Shown: positions 16,869 through 26,732, counted from the first letter of the stretch. The stretch is 64,000 nucleotides of DNA from Pirellulaceae bacterium (GCA_020852965.1 JADYZV010000140.1:24907-88906); one strand, 5' to 3'. A program made the numbers and translations. Notes: generated by a model not told the origin, from the sequence alone.

Positions 16869-19121
16869 CTAATCCAAGTATAGAAATTCTGGCGAATTGA
16901 CCATCGCCCACACAATATCCTCGATCAGCTTGCGGCGATCGGTTTCCGGCTTGTCGAATTCGGCGGTCAACGATTCCAACTCAGCCGTCGTCGGTGGCCT
17001 CGAGAAAATCGTTAGGTAGAGTTCGCTCACGATGTCGCTCGGTTCTCTTGTCGACTCGGCCAACTGGTGGCAGCGCCCTTCGTCGGCTGAGATACGTTGC
17101 TGAATGTGCCCCGCGTTCATCAGGTGTAGGGTCTGCGCCATCGTGGCAGCAGTGGCGCGCTCGCAGGGCGGGTCTTGATTGGGGTCGGGGCGACCGAAGG
17201 CATCGAGCAGGTCGGAGCGTGCGCGCACGGTCCACAATTCCATGGCTCGTGTTCCGCGCGGCAGTCCGCTGAACTCTTCGGGTTGTCCGGTGATGTCGGT
17301 TAGCGCATCGGAGACGACTTCGGCGCGCAGACGTTTTCGATAGTGCCGAGAGAAATTCCGATAGTCCCCTTGGTTGCTCGCGTTGGGCTCAGACGACAGC
17401 GCATAGGTATGACTGGTAAGAATCATGAACAGTAGCCGCTTATTGTCGTAGCCCAATTCGCGAAAATGCTCCGCTAGCGCTGTCAACAGCGGCTGGTTGC
17501 TGGCTGGATTGGTCACTCGCAAATCGTCGACCGGATCGACCAGGCCGATGCCCATCAATTCCGCCCACAAGCGATTGACGGCTACTTGAGCAAAAGTTGG
17601 ATTGTCGGCGGATGTCATCCAATCGGCAAAGGCCACGCGTGGATCTTCTCCCGCCGGGATCTCTCGCTCGGCCCCGAACAACGGTTTGGGAAGCAGCACT
17701 TGATTGGTCAATGGATGTCGAACTTCACCCTTGTCCTTAACGAAGATGATCTCTTCGCTTCCCGATATAGGGGGAGAAAGACCTGTCCCTTTGGTTCCAA
17801 TGCGCGCGAAGTGGGCGGCCATGCCGTAGAAGTCGGCTTGACCATAGACTTCGAACGGATGCTGATGGCACTTAGCGCACTCGAGCCGCAGACCTAAGAA
17901 CAATTGGCTAACCAGCGTAGTGATTTCCTCAGGCTGTCGGCGATCGCGAAAGATGGTCGTCGCCCCATTGCGCCAGGTGCTTCCCTGGGCCGTTACCAAT
18001 TGGCGCGCGAATTCGTCATGCGGCATATTTTGGCGAAAGGCGTTTCTTAGCCAAGCATCCAAGCTATAGGTGGTTTTGATACCTACGCGATAGGGATTGG
18101 GACGGACTAGGTCGGCCCACTTGTTCGCCCAAAAATCTGCGTACTCGGGTCGTTCCAATACACGAGTGACCAGAGCCTCGCGACGGTCGGGTGCTGTGTC
18201 ATTAATAAACTCGAGCACTTCGTCGGCTGTCGGCAAGCGACCGATCGTATCCAGGAAGACGCGCCGCACATACTGCGTGTCACTGCAAGGGGCGCTGGGC
18301 TCGATGTTCAACATGGCGAGTTTGCGGTAGACCAGCTCATCGATAAAGTTTTTGCTTGGCAATTCGGCGTAGCGTTCCGCCGCAACCGTTTCCGCACGCG
18401 GTACTGCTGTGCTCCAGGTTGCGATCATTCCCATATATCGAGCCATGATCGTCGCTTCACCAGGCAGCACGTCCGCTTTCAATTGCCCCGACGCATCAAC
18501 CGAGACGACCGCCGCTTCGTTCGATTGAAAGGCACACATCCCCGTTACGTCTCGGGTCGAGCCATCGCTATATGTCGCTTCGACGGTCAACTTCTCTGTC
18601 TGACCGGCTGCCAACGAGTGAGGCGCGGGGGAAATAGCGATATTTGTCAGCGTCGGATCACTAGCGGTTGTACGTTGAGCTCCCGAAGCAATCCAATCGA
18701 GTAGCAAGCGATACTCTTCGTCCGGCTCGCCAAAGCGAATCCCACCGCCATGCGGGCTTTGGCCCGTGGCCTTCATCAGTAACAAACTTTCACGCGGTGC
18801 AGCCGGAGAAAGTCGTCGACCGCGCGAGTTCTTAACGATGGCGTCGTAATCCATGTTGGCATCGAAGCCCAACAGAGATAGCGCAAAACCGTTTTGTCCG
18901 CGCGCCTTGCCGTGGCACGCGCCCGCATTGCAGCCGCGCGCAGTCAAAATCGGCTGGATGTCCAGCTCAAATTTTAAGGCATCTTTGGCGATTGACGCCT
19001 CCGCCACGGCCGTCGGCTCAACTCCCGGCAAAAATCTTGCCAAGCCGAAACAGAGCATCCAAGCCGTTGCGCCAATCAGCGCGCCATTTCGACAGCAGAG
19101 AAAACAGTGGAGCCGAGACAT
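16869..19121 (-). CDS. PSCyt2/PSD1 protein (DUF1549-DUF1553) with haem-type motif
   Basis: 750 residues with an N-terminal hydrophobic leader (about 14-32). Near the start, CNAGACHG gives a CxxxxCH pattern (Cys64, Cys69, His70) that resembles a haem c site with an enlarged spacing. A bacterial Ig-like segment (TEKLTVEATYSDGSTRDVTG) follows, then DUF1549 (residues about 270-470, containing CAKCHQHPFE) and DUF1553 (about 500-745, NPTFAQVAVNRLWAELMG). First gene of a three-gene operon with DUF1501 and PPC proteins. Role unknown; the family is expanded in planctomycetes and is suspected of extracellular polymer breakdown. Confidence 0.88.
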   Translation of the reverse strand: MSRLHCFLCCRNGALIGATAWMLCFGLARFLPGVEPTAVAEASIAKDALKFELDIQPILTARGCNAGACHGKARGQNGFALSLLGFDANMDYDAIVKNSRGRRLSPAAPRESLLLMKATGQSPHGGGIRFGEPDEEYRLLLDWIASGAQRTTASDPTLTNIAISPAPHSLAAGQTEKLTVEATYSDGSTRDVTGMCAFQSNEAAVVSVDASGQLKADVLPGEATIMARYMGMIATWSTAVPRAETVAAERYAELPSKNFIDELVYRKLAMLNIEPSAPCSDTQYVRRVFLDTIGRLPTADEVLEFINDTAPDRREALVTRVLERPEYADFWANKWADLVRPNPYRVGIKTTYSLDAWLRNAFRQNMPHDEFARQLVTAQGSTWRNGATTIFRDRRQPEEITTLVSQLFLGLRLECAKCHQHPFEVYGQADFYGMAAHFARIGTKGTGLSPPISGSEEIIFVKDKGEVRHPLTNQVLLPKPLFGAEREIPAGEDPRVAFADWMTSADNPTFAQVAVNRLWAELMGIGLVDPVDDLRVTNPASNQPLLTALAEHFRELGYDNKRLLFMILTSHTYALSSEPNASNQGDYRNFSRHYRKRLRAEVVSDALTDITGQPEEFSGLPRGTRAMELWTVRARSDLLDAFGRPDPNQDPPCERATAATMAQTLHLMNAGHIQQRISADEGRCHQLAESTREPSDIVSELYLTIFSRPPTTAELESLTAEFDKPETDRRKLIEDIVWAMVNSPEFLYLD

Positions 19122-19234
19122 ATCAGGCCACTCAGCGAGCTCGGGTTAGGTAGGCGGGAGGGAGTGTCAGTTCGATGATCGGTGGGAATCAATGCCAAGC
19201 GGTAGCGGAGCTCAGCCGCCAGCCCGACGCCTTT

Positions 19235-19263
19235 ATTATAGGCTAGTTTCACTTTTGATGCAA
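19235..19263 (-). promoter_or_regulatory. Candidate promoter of the PSD1-DUF1501-PPC operon
   Basis: Reading the minus strand, a perfect TATAAT lies at 19240-19235, with TTGCAT (only TTG matching) 17 bp upstream at 19263-19258. It is 114 bp from the operon's first start codon. The -10 is strong and the -35 weak. Confidence 0.4.
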
Positions 19264-19321
19264 TTAAGGCCCGTTGAACGGACCCTAAGGCAAAACCTGC
19301 CATCTGGCGACCGTAGCGACG

Positions 19322-20581
19322 CTAGGGCGCTGGCAATTCGACGAAGGTTAACATGGATGGATTGCCGACAGCCGCGTAGAGACCCGTGAACTCCAGGCGG
19401 CCTGTCGAACGGTCCACTCGAAAAATAGCGATATTGTCGCTGCGCTGATTACAGCAGTACAAGAAATTTCCGCTGGGATCGAAACTAAAACTGCGTGGAT
19501 AATTACCGCGTGTCCACTGCTCCTCGACGTAGGTCAGCCTACCATCGGCGGCTATCGCAAACAGTGCTATGCTGTCATGGAGTCGATTGCCCGCGTAGAG
19601 GAACTTGCCATCGGCCGAGACCAAAATCCCCGAGCAAAAATTGCTGCCGACAAATCCCTCGGGAAGCGTTGAGATCGTCTGGCGCGAGGTCAACCGTCCC
19701 GAATTAGCGGCGTAGTCGAACAGCGTTACCGTCGAGCCCTCTTCCTCGATCGAATATAGCCAGCGACCATTGGGGTGAAAATCAAAATGGCGTGGTCCAT
19801 CACCTGCCGGCAATGCAACCGAGGCTGGATCGTTCGCAGACAGTTTGCCTTCCTGCTGATCGAACCGCCACACAAAGATCTTATCCAGTCCCAAATCGAC
19901 ATGCAGCACGAAGTCCCCCGACGGGTCCGACTCGATCATGTGCGCATGCGTCCGATCATGACCGCTGAAGGCAAAACTGCCTGGCGGCGCGTGGGTAGCT
20001 CGCGTCGGGCCGATCTCTCCGGTGTCCACTTGGATATCGCTGGCGTCTGCCAAGCGACCATCGTCCAAGACGGGCAACACCGCTACCGAGCCACCGAAGT
20101 AGTTGGCGACCAATAGATGTTTGCCTGAAGGGTGGAAGCTGATGTAGGTCGGCCCTGCGCCGCCAGAAAGCACGGAATTGAGGTGCGTCAGTTGTCCCTG
20201 CTTGGGATCGATACTGAATGCGCTCACCGTCCCCTGTTTGTCCGGTCCGACACGAGCGGTTTCATTGGCAGAGTACAAATGTGTACCCGACGGACCGACG
20301 GCCAAACAGCTCGGACTGGTTCCCAATTCCAACACGCCCGCATCAGTGAGTTTGCCCGTCTCACGGTCGACGTGGAAAATATGAATGCCCCGACCATTGC
20401 CCGGCGGCAGATCAACTTGGGTCGGCAACATATCCTTCAACGGCGCGCTGAAAGTGCCAACGTAAGCCAGCAATTTCGTGTGGCCGCCTCGCTCGGCCAA
20501 TGGCGGTTGCTCTTGGGCACTGAGTGCTTCCACAGAAGTGGCCGTCAATGCAACCATCAGGCATACCAACACCAGCGGCAT
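19322..20581 (-). CDS. Exported lactonase-family beta-propeller (6-phosphogluconolactonase-like)
   Basis: 419 residues from the ATG at 20581, which begins a clean signal peptide (MPLVLVCLMVALTATSVEA). An in-frame ATG at 20674 would add 31 residues without ribosome-binding support and remains possible. The repeats carry the seven-bladed YbhE/lactonase pattern: YVGTFSAPL, SCLAVGPSGTHLYSANE, TYISFHPSGKHLLVANY, RHFDFHPNGRWLY, SFDPSGNFLYCCNQ. Cytosolic members hydrolyse 6-phosphogluconolactone. An exported copy probably acts on another lactone or is non-enzymatic. It sits 104 bp behind the DUF1080 gene on the same strand. Confidence 0.82.
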   Translation of the reverse strand: MPLVLVCLMVALTATSVEALSAQEQPPLAERGGHTKLLAYVGTFSAPLKDMLPTQVDLPPGNGRGIHIFHVDRETGKLTDAGVLELGTSPSCLAVGPSGTHLYSANETARVGPDKQGTVSAFSIDPKQGQLTHLNSVLSGGAGPTYISFHPSGKHLLVANYFGGSVAVLPVLDDGRLADASDIQVDTGEIGPTRATHAPPGSFAFSGHDRTHAHMIESDPSGDFVLHVDLGLDKIFVWRFDQQEGKLSANDPASVALPAGDGPRHFDFHPNGRWLYSIEEEGSTVTLFDYAANSGRLTSRQTISTLPEGFVGSNFCSGILVSADGKFLYAGNRLHDSIALFAIAADGRLTYVEEQWTRGNYPRSFSFDPSGNFLYCCNQRSDNIAIFRVDRSTGRLEFTGLYAAVGNPSMLTFVELPAP

Positions 20582-20685
20582 GGGCCTACGATTCGAGTGC
20601 CGCTGCGTCGGATGCCAAACTTGCACCCCGGAGATGCAAGTTGGTCGAAGGGCGTGTTGAAAACAGAGTCTCATGTTGGCGTGCT

Positions 20686-22209
20686 CTACAATCGTTTAAC
20701 TTGGAAACTGCGAAATGCCACCGGGTCATTGTGGCCCGCCAGCCCGATTCGACCCGTGCGGCGATCGAGGCCACCGGGCGGATGCGCTATTTGGCTGCGG
20801 TCGAACTGGTCGATGTCCACGTCGAGAATCTTCGTACCGTTGAGCGTAACCTTGATCTTCTGACCTCGCACCTCCACCTCTTGAAAGTTCCACTCGCCAA
20901 CCGGACGCAAGTAGCCGTGCTTCGCTCCCACACAGTGATAGAGCGAGCCATGATATTGGTAGGGTTCAAGCGGTGCATTGGGGTGCGCCGCATTGTAACC
21001 GTCACTGTCGATGACTTGCAGTTCAAAACCATCGCCTGCCGGATGTCCTCCGGGTGGCACGCGTAGTGCCAAACCATTGTTGCCCGCTGGGGGTAATTTG
21101 AATTCGCAGCGCAACACAAAGTCGGTGTACTCGTCCGGTGTGAGCAAATCTCCACCCTGACCTGCGCGACATACAATGGCTCCATCGATCATCTCGTACG
21201 AATCGACGTCCCCCTGCCAATTGCTCAAATCGCGTCCGTTGTTCAACTCGACAAACCCATCAGAATCCTGCCCCGACAATTGCTTGTTCGCTTGTTCGGC
21301 GCTGATTTCTCGAAGGGATATATTGCGCCAGCGGATTTCGCTACCATGCGTTTGCAATTGAATCGGTCCCTTGGGGTAGACCGGATCGATCATAAAGCCA
21401 TTGGGCAGTTTGGGCTTGTCTTTGTCCGTGTCGCCTTCCTTAGGCTTCCCATATGCTAGGTAGCCACTTTTCTGATTGGCGAAGAAGTTTTCGAGCGGGG
21501 CTCGGTCGACGACTTTTTCGCCATTGAAGATAACGGTGACTTGTTCACCGATCATGGTGATATCCATGCTGTTCCACTCGCCCAGCGGTTTGTCCATCTT
21601 CTTTAGAGGGAACTTTCCGGGAGCGCCTTTGCGATTGTTCCAAAGCCCTCCGGAGCCATAAGCGTTGCCCAGTCCATTTGGGTCAGGAGCATCGGGATCC
21701 CAAATCTGAACTTGCGGAGTGCCACGCAAGTAGACTCCGCTATCTCCGAGCGGAAGCGCTTTGTACTCCAGTTGAAGTTGGAAGTCACCGTAGTCTTTAT
21801 CTGTAGTCAGATACAAACCATGGCCATCGTTGACCAGTTCCGCGTTCTCGACCCGCCAATGCGCGTTGATGTTATCCTTACTGGGTTCTCCATCGGCATT
21901 GAGCAGTCCCCCCTCCACCGATTTGCGTTTGTATTCGGCCCGTTCCTCAGCAGACATCGCCCATAGTTCTTGCGGGTCGCGAGTCGACCAGCCATACCAA
22001 CCACTCAGGTCAGTCCCGTTGAACAGGGGCGTTAAATCTGACTCCTCCGACGCGGATTGAGCTTGAGCGGGCAGCAGCGTTGTCAAGAACATCACCCCAA
22101 CGGCAGCCGTGAGCGCAGTCAGAGTCGCTAGCCGTTGGACGACCGAATTCCCGTGCGACGTGGGTCTATTCAAATAGTCATCAACTAGTTGCCGGGCCGT
22201 ATGATTCAT
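20686..22209 (-). CDS. Secreted protein with two DUF1080 (3-keto-disaccharide hydrolase) domains
   Basis: 507 residues. A long N-terminal leader has its hydrophobic core at residues about 27-48 (cleavage near AQA-Q). The first DUF1080 unit starts at LFNGTDLSGWYGW (about 62) and runs to about 315. A second starts at VELNNGRDLSNWQGD (about 318) and reaches the end. Both carry the GVYLRG/GLALRVP strand and the GEWN motif of the concanavalin-like fold. DUF1080 proteins hydrolyse 3-keto-glycosides or bind glycans. Two tandem units in one secreted chain suggest avidity for a polymer. It lies between the sigma/anti-sigma pair and the lactonase gene. Confidence 0.87.
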   Translation of the reverse strand: MNHTARQLVDDYLNRPTSHGNSVVQRLATLTALTAAVGVMFLTTLLPAQAQSASEESDLTPLFNGTDLSGWYGWSTRDPQELWAMSAEERAEYKRKSVEGGLLNADGEPSKDNINAHWRVENAELVNDGHGLYLTTDKDYGDFQLQLEYKALPLGDSGVYLRGTPQVQIWDPDAPDPNGLGNAYGSGGLWNNRKGAPGKFPLKKMDKPLGEWNSMDITMIGEQVTVIFNGEKVVDRAPLENFFANQKSGYLAYGKPKEGDTDKDKPKLPNGFMIDPVYPKGPIQLQTHGSEIRWRNISLREISAEQANKQLSGQDSDGFVELNNGRDLSNWQGDVDSYEMIDGAIVCRAGQGGDLLTPDEYTDFVLRCEFKLPPAGNNGLALRVPPGGHPAGDGFELQVIDSDGYNAAHPNAPLEPYQYHGSLYHCVGAKHGYLRPVGEWNFQEVEVRGQKIKVTLNGTKILDVDIDQFDRSQIAHPPGGLDRRTGRIGLAGHNDPVAFRSFQVKRL

Positions 22210-22605
22210 TATTCTGCCTCATATCTTTGTTGAAGTTTAGCGGTATCGACGAGAGCGTCTCAGGTAGTCCGCAACCTGGAATTGTACTCAGTAGAGTATA
22301 TACAGAATTGGCTGTTGGCGAATTCGACTGTTCCAAGTTCGTCGAAATCTCGATACCTCTGGTCGACCATCACTCGGCCGACTGAAAAATGGGGTCTTGC
22401 TTCAGGGACTCGTTGCCTCGTCCACTACGTGTCAGCAAGCATGTTTGAATCGGCTGCAAATGGGCAGGGTAAAACCAAGGGGATTCAAGCTATTAAGATT
22501 CGATTCCCAGCCAACCGTCCTTGCTGAGCTTGCGGGTTATGAACCATCCGGGCTCTACCGAGATACACTGCTCACTTCGCGTTGCCTTTTATTGGGTTCT
22601 TGCGT
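22210..22605. other. 396-bp gap with one dispersed repeat fragment
   Basis: Between the DUF1080 start and the anti-sigma stop. It contains an inverted-orientation copy of the GTAGTGGACGAGG family at 22405-22428. Short open frames here are not coding-like. A TATACT sequence on the minus strand (22300-22295) has no matching -35. No RNA gene is seen. Confidence 0.5.
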
Positions 22606-23952
22606 TTACTGTCGCACCGCACTCCAGGGCATTACTGGGGGGGGTGGCTGAGTGGTCGGCTGAGAGTTTGGCAGGCTGGTTGACTGGGAATTCGGCTGGG
22701 GGGTGGTCGGCTGTTGCAATTGTTTTCGCACTTCTTCTTCCGGCAAAAATTCGAGTTCGTTTTGTCGCCGCTCGTCGAGCTTGTAGAAGCGTTGTTGCAA
22801 GTCAACGTTACCGTTAGTGCCGCTCACGGGCGTGCCCGCAAAAAGTGGCGCCATCCATAGACCCAAATGATAGCGCAGCGCCGACTTATCTTTAATTTCG
22901 ATCAATCGCTCTCTGGCCTCTGGCGACAAGTCGGACTGTAGCAGACCGGTGAGATCATCGTGCGTCACGATGGAATTGTCTGGATCACCCCACAGCAATT
23001 CGTCGACGATCCGTTGCGCGTCGTAGTTGTAGTAGTAGAATAACTGCTCCGAGCCATCCTGTTTTTGGACGATGTCGTCGAGCCAATTGCGGAACGCAGC
23101 CCGGTCCTGCGAGGAGGGGACATAGCTTAGCGCCATCAATACGGCCACGCGAGCTCGAATCGCTTCGATGCGTTTGGGTAAAGGATACCCCTGCAAAGTC
23201 GAGCGAGGCTTTGTGCCCCAGCGGTCCAGAATGGTGTTGTATGCGCGGATCACCTGCAAATAGTTTTCGGTTTTAGACGGATCGTGGTAGATCTCATCTG
23301 CGATGACGCGCATCGTTTCTTGCTGCGTTTCTGGACGGCGATACTCGTCCAGATTGCTTTCGAGCCGTCCGCGGCTATCTTCTTTGAGTTGTTCGACCCA
23401 ACGGCGACGATCATCGATTGACAACGGTACGCAGCCATCACCAATCATTGCCCGCTCGGCTTGAGGCCCAGCGGCGGCAATTAGATTGTCGATTTGCGAC
23501 AGTTCGTGCAGGAACTCAGGAGAATCGATATTCTGCAAGGCTGGAAAATCGACAATGCTCGGCAAATTGTCAAGGATCTGCCTCGTCATATAGTGCGTCA
23601 GAGCGCGCGAGGTCGCCGCACCAGCGATCAACATGGACGCTCCTGCCAGCGCCAACGTCAGCCAGCGATGTTCGGCGAACCAATCGCGCCAGGTTCGCGA
23701 TTCTTGACTGATGGCCAAGGTGACCATTTCGATGGTTGACTGCGTCAGATCGCGTCGTGGCGAGGGGCAAGGCAATTCGCTTAGCAGACTCCAACTTGCC
23801 TGCATGTCATTCACCCGCTTTTGCAATCCAGGCTCCGTATACAGGTTTTGTTCGAAGCGCAGCGTTTCTTCAGGCGAGAGTTCACCGTCCAGGTAAGCGA
23901 CTAGAGTTTCGTCGTCGGTTGGCATGGGCATGGGAGTAGTCGGCTCGCTCAT
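22606..23952 (-). CDS. Membrane-anchored anti-sigma factor-like protein
   Basis: 448 residues from the ATG at 23952, which overlaps the sigma-factor stop by 4 bp (ATGA). The N-terminus (DDETLVAYLDGELSPEETLRFE) is the usual opening of planctomycete anti-sigma proteins, but no HxxxCxxC zinc motif follows. A single transmembrane helix lies at about 97-113. The remaining 335 residues should be periplasmic. They are mostly helical and end in a Pro/Gln/Thr-rich tail. Coupling to the ECF sigma gene is the main evidence for the role. The large outer domain could be the sensor. Confidence 0.75.
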   Translation of the reverse strand: MSEPTTPMPMPTDDETLVAYLDGELSPEETLRFEQNLYTEPGLQKRVNDMQASWSLLSELPCPSPRRDLTQSTIEMVTLAISQESRTWRDWFAEHRWLTLALAGASMLIAGAATSRALTHYMTRQILDNLPSIVDFPALQNIDSPEFLHELSQIDNLIAAAGPQAERAMIGDGCVPLSIDDRRRWVEQLKEDSRGRLESNLDEYRRPETQQETMRVIADEIYHDPSKTENYLQVIRAYNTILDRWGTKPRSTLQGYPLPKRIEAIRARVAVLMALSYVPSSQDRAAFRNWLDDIVQKQDGSEQLFYYYNYDAQRIVDELLWGDPDNSIVTHDDLTGLLQSDLSPEARERLIEIKDKSALRYHLGLWMAPLFAGTPVSGTNGNVDLQQRFYKLDERRQNELEFLPEEEVRKQLQQPTTPQPNSQSTSLPNSQPTTQPPPPVMPWSAVRQ

Positions 23953-24623
23953 GGATTGGCCTCGATCGGGGAATCGCCCGGGGGCAACGAGCCATCGTCG
24001 ATATAGGGTTGGAGCAATGTTTTCAAGTTGACCCGGGCTCGACTCAGAAGCGACTTGACCGCTTGCACGCTCAAGTCCATCGTCTCGGCAATCTCTTGGT
24101 AGCTCAGTCTTTCGAAATTGCAAAGCAGTAGTGCCATGCGTTGCCGTTCGTTGAGTGCCTCGACCGCCGCGCGGACGATCGACGCGCGCTCGGCCAGGTC
24201 GAGCTTTCGCACTGGCATACCGCCGGAGGCGGCCAGCGCCATCTGCTCGAGCGACATGCCGGCAGACGATTCCGACGTATTCGATGTAATCTGATATTCC
24301 TTGCGGCGTCGGCGATCGCGGAGCGCATTGCTGGCCACGTTGTGTCCAATATGAAACAGCCACGTCGCAAACTTGGCCGTCGGCTGGTAATTCTTCCGCG
24401 CCCGCCAGACTCGTAAGAATACTTCTTGAACCAAATCCTCGGCCACCGCCTCGGAGCCGACGAGGTGTTGGAGCACGCGCAGCAATCGGGTTTGGTAGGC
24501 TGCAATCAATTGCTCAAAGGCCACGGCATCCCCCTCTCCCTGCTGGACACGGAGCATGAGTTGAACGTCGGGATCGAGCTGCGCCGAAGCGGCTCCCATG
24601 GCTCTGTGTACACTCTCGCTCAA
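23949..24623 (-). CDS. ECF-family RNA polymerase sigma factor
   Basis: 224 residues. Region 2 lies at about 40-110: QTRLLRVLQHLVGSEAVAED, then QEVFLRVW and AKFATWLFHIGHNVASNALRD. Region 4 is near 155-205: LNERQRMALLLCNFERLSY, QEIAETMDLSVQAVKSLLSR. The sigma-3 region is missing, as in ECF factors. It directs RNA polymerase to a small regulon and is likely held inactive by the co-translated membrane protein downstream. The divergent neighbour is an FHA-type sigma-54 activator, 261 bp away. The target promoter is not evident. Confidence 0.92.
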   Translation of the reverse strand: MSESVHRAMGAASAQLDPDVQLMLRVQQGEGDAVAFEQLIAAYQTRLLRVLQHLVGSEAVAEDLVQEVFLRVWRARKNYQPTAKFATWLFHIGHNVASNALRDRRRRKEYQITSNTSESSAGMSLEQMALAASGGMPVRKLDLAERASIVRAAVEALNERQRMALLLCNFERLSYQEIAETMDLSVQAVKSLLSRARVNLKTLLQPYIDDGSLPPGDSPIEANP

Positions 24624-24884
24624 TCGTTCCCCTTGGGCCAGTTCCTGGCAAATGGTACCGGATACTTATTTCCCGCCCTCTACTTGACTTGGAAGCACTT
24701 GGCACACTTGGCTTAGAAGTGACGCACCCCATCAACGATCCGCTTATGCTAGAGTCTATGCTGAGCAGCCCAGAGAATCTAGCCACTTAGCGCTACCCGC
24801 TGCACCTCTTAAACCCCTGATGTTATACTAGGTTTCTCTCATTGCCTGAGGGAAGATACCGAATGGAGTCTCCCTGGGCGATGC

Positions 24885-26732
24885 GTGAATACGCCCCGTA
24901 TCTACGAAATTAGCGCACGAATGAAAGCACTTGCAACCGTCGTCCGAGGCTCGGCGTCCGAAAAAGCATACGACCTGGAGGCTACGCAGCCTATCCGGAT
25001 TGGCCGGGGGAGCGGTTGCCAAATATGCTTGTCGGATCCCCTCAGTTCGCGCACGCACGCCATCATCAGCTACGAGGATGGGCGTTGGATAGCCTCCGAT
25101 GCAGATAGCCGCAATGGCACGCTGGTCAACGAGAAGAAGATCAGCCAGATCCGTTTGTCGAGTGGCGATCGCATTCGTATCGGATCGACCGAATTGTTGT
25201 TCGAACTGCCTGTCGATCAGATCGACACCGATGGAGTCAGCCAAACCCTATTGGTTGAATCGCAAATATCGCATGACGCGAGCGGAGTTGACGCCGTCAG
25301 CCAACTGTTCATCAAACAACGTGAGCAGGACATGGTTGACCTATATCAATTGAGCATCTGCCTGATCCGCTGTAGTTCTCCCGACGAAGTGGCCAGCGTA
25401 GGGCTTGATATGCTGCGTGTGCGCACCAAAGCGACTGCCGTCGGTTTTTTGTGGATTGATGAGCAGCATGAGCTAAAGCCCCAGAGGATCCTACCTCCGG
25501 AGCTAGCGGATCGCCTGAAACTCAATCGCAAGTTGACCGATCGCGTTAGCCAAGAAGGTCGTGCCATTTGGATCAAGAACGACATTTCGACCGGAGGCAA
25601 AGAGAAAGTCTATGCGGATGCAATCTGTGTGCCACTGATCAATGATACTGTAGTCATGGGGGCCATTCATTTGTATCGCGAACGCGAGCAGTTCGAGCAG
25701 TCGCATTTTGACTTTGCTATCTCGGCTGGCAACATGCTGGCCGTAGCTTTGGAAAGTAGTCGCGCACAAGCCAGTCTGTCCGCAGAGCACAATCGGCTGG
25801 TTCAACGTTCCGCCGATTTTTCAGAGTTGATCGGCCACTGCCCGCCGATGATGAAGCTCAAGGACCGCATCGGACGAGTGGCCAAAGCGAGCGGTTGCGC
25901 TCTGGTTCGCGGCGAGAGCGGCGTTGGTAAAGAACTCGTTTCTCGCGCCATCCATCGCCTCAGTCCACGCAAGGATCGACCGCTGCTGTGCGTCAATTGT
26001 GCAGCCATCCCGGCGGAACTGATGGAGAGTCAACTATTTGGCCACAAAAAGGGGGCCTTCACTGGCGCGGACAAGGACCATGCAGGTTGGTTTCAGCAAG
26101 CGCACACAGGGACCATCTTCCTGGACGAGGTTGGCGAATTGACCCTCGAAGGCCAAGCCAAATTGCTGCGCATCCTAGAAGGCCATCCCTTCATGCCAGT
26201 CGGGGACAGCAAGGAAATAACGGTCGATGTGCGTTTGATCGCAGCCACCAATCGCGATTTGCGCGAGTACGTCCGAGACAAAAAGTTTCGAGAGGATTTG
26301 TACTATCGGCTGAGCGTGTTTGAATTGGATGTCCCACCGCTTCGCGAGCGTGGTGCCGATATCGAAGTGCTGTTGAACCATTTCTTGAACCACTTCCTAA
26401 TTCAGCACGGTCGCCCCAATTTACAACTTTCACCCGCCGCCCGCAAAAAGATTCTAGAGTACGATTGGCCGGGCAACGTGCGTCAACTTCGCAACGTGAT
26501 CGATAGCTCCGTGGTTCTGGCGGCTGGAAGCATGATCGAACCGGGTGATTTGTCGCTTCGCGATGTGGGCTCGGATCGAATCGAAAGTCTACGCCTGGAT
26601 GTGTGGGAAGAGCGACTGATTCGCGAAGCCTTGCAACGCACCGAAAACAATATTGTCGAAGCCACAAAACTATTGGGAGTCAGCCGTGCCACGCTCTATC
26701 GTAAACTAGAGCAGTATTCCATCGAACGCTAG
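24885..26732 (+). CDS. FHA-GAF-sigma54 activator with Fis-type HTH
   Basis: 615 residues. An N-terminal FHA domain (about 25-110: IRIGRGSGCQICLSDPLSSR, TH, SRNGTLVN) binds phosphothreonine. A GAF-like domain follows (about 145-295). The AAA+ domain carries Walker A GESGVGK (343-349), the sigma-54 contact loop GAFTGA (390-395) and Walker B IFLDEVGEL. The Fis-like helix-turn-helix at the end reads EATKLLGVSRATLYRKLEQY. The longest frame starts at a GTG at 24885; ATG at 24921 is an alternative. It should activate sigma-54 promoters in response to a phosphorylated partner or small ligand. No kinase is adjacent. Confidence 0.9.
   Translation: MNTPRIYEISARMKALATVVRGSASEKAYDLEATQPIRIGRGSGCQICLSDPLSSRTHAIISYEDGRWIASDADSRNGTLVNEKKISQIRLSSGDRIRIGSTELLFELPVDQIDTDGVSQTLLVESQISHDASGVDAVSQLFIKQREQDMVDLYQLSICLIRCSSPDEVASVGLDMLRVRTKATAVGFLWIDEQHELKPQRILPPELADRLKLNRKLTDRVSQEGRAIWIKNDISTGGKEKVYADAICVPLINDTVVMGAIHLYREREQFEQSHFDFAISAGNMLAVALESSRAQASLSAEHNRLVQRSADFSELIGHCPPMMKLKDRIGRVAKASGCALVRGESGVGKELVSRAIHRLSPRKDRPLLCVNCAAIPAELMESQLFGHKKGAFTGADKDHAGWFQQAHTGTIFLDEVGELTLEGQAKLLRILEGHPFMPVGDSKEITVDVRLIAATNRDLREYVRDKKFREDLYYRLSVFELDVPPLRERGADIEVLLNHFLNHFLIQHGRPNLQLSPAARKKILEYDWPGNVRQLRNVIDSSVVLAAGSMIEPGDLSLRDVGSDRIESLRLDVWEERLIREALQRTENNIVEATKLLGVSRATLYRKLEQYSIER

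Noticed and set aside
22282..22651. Two short open frames in the gap before the anti-sigma gene
   Set aside because: They overlap each other and a dispersed repeat, and show no coding-like pattern.
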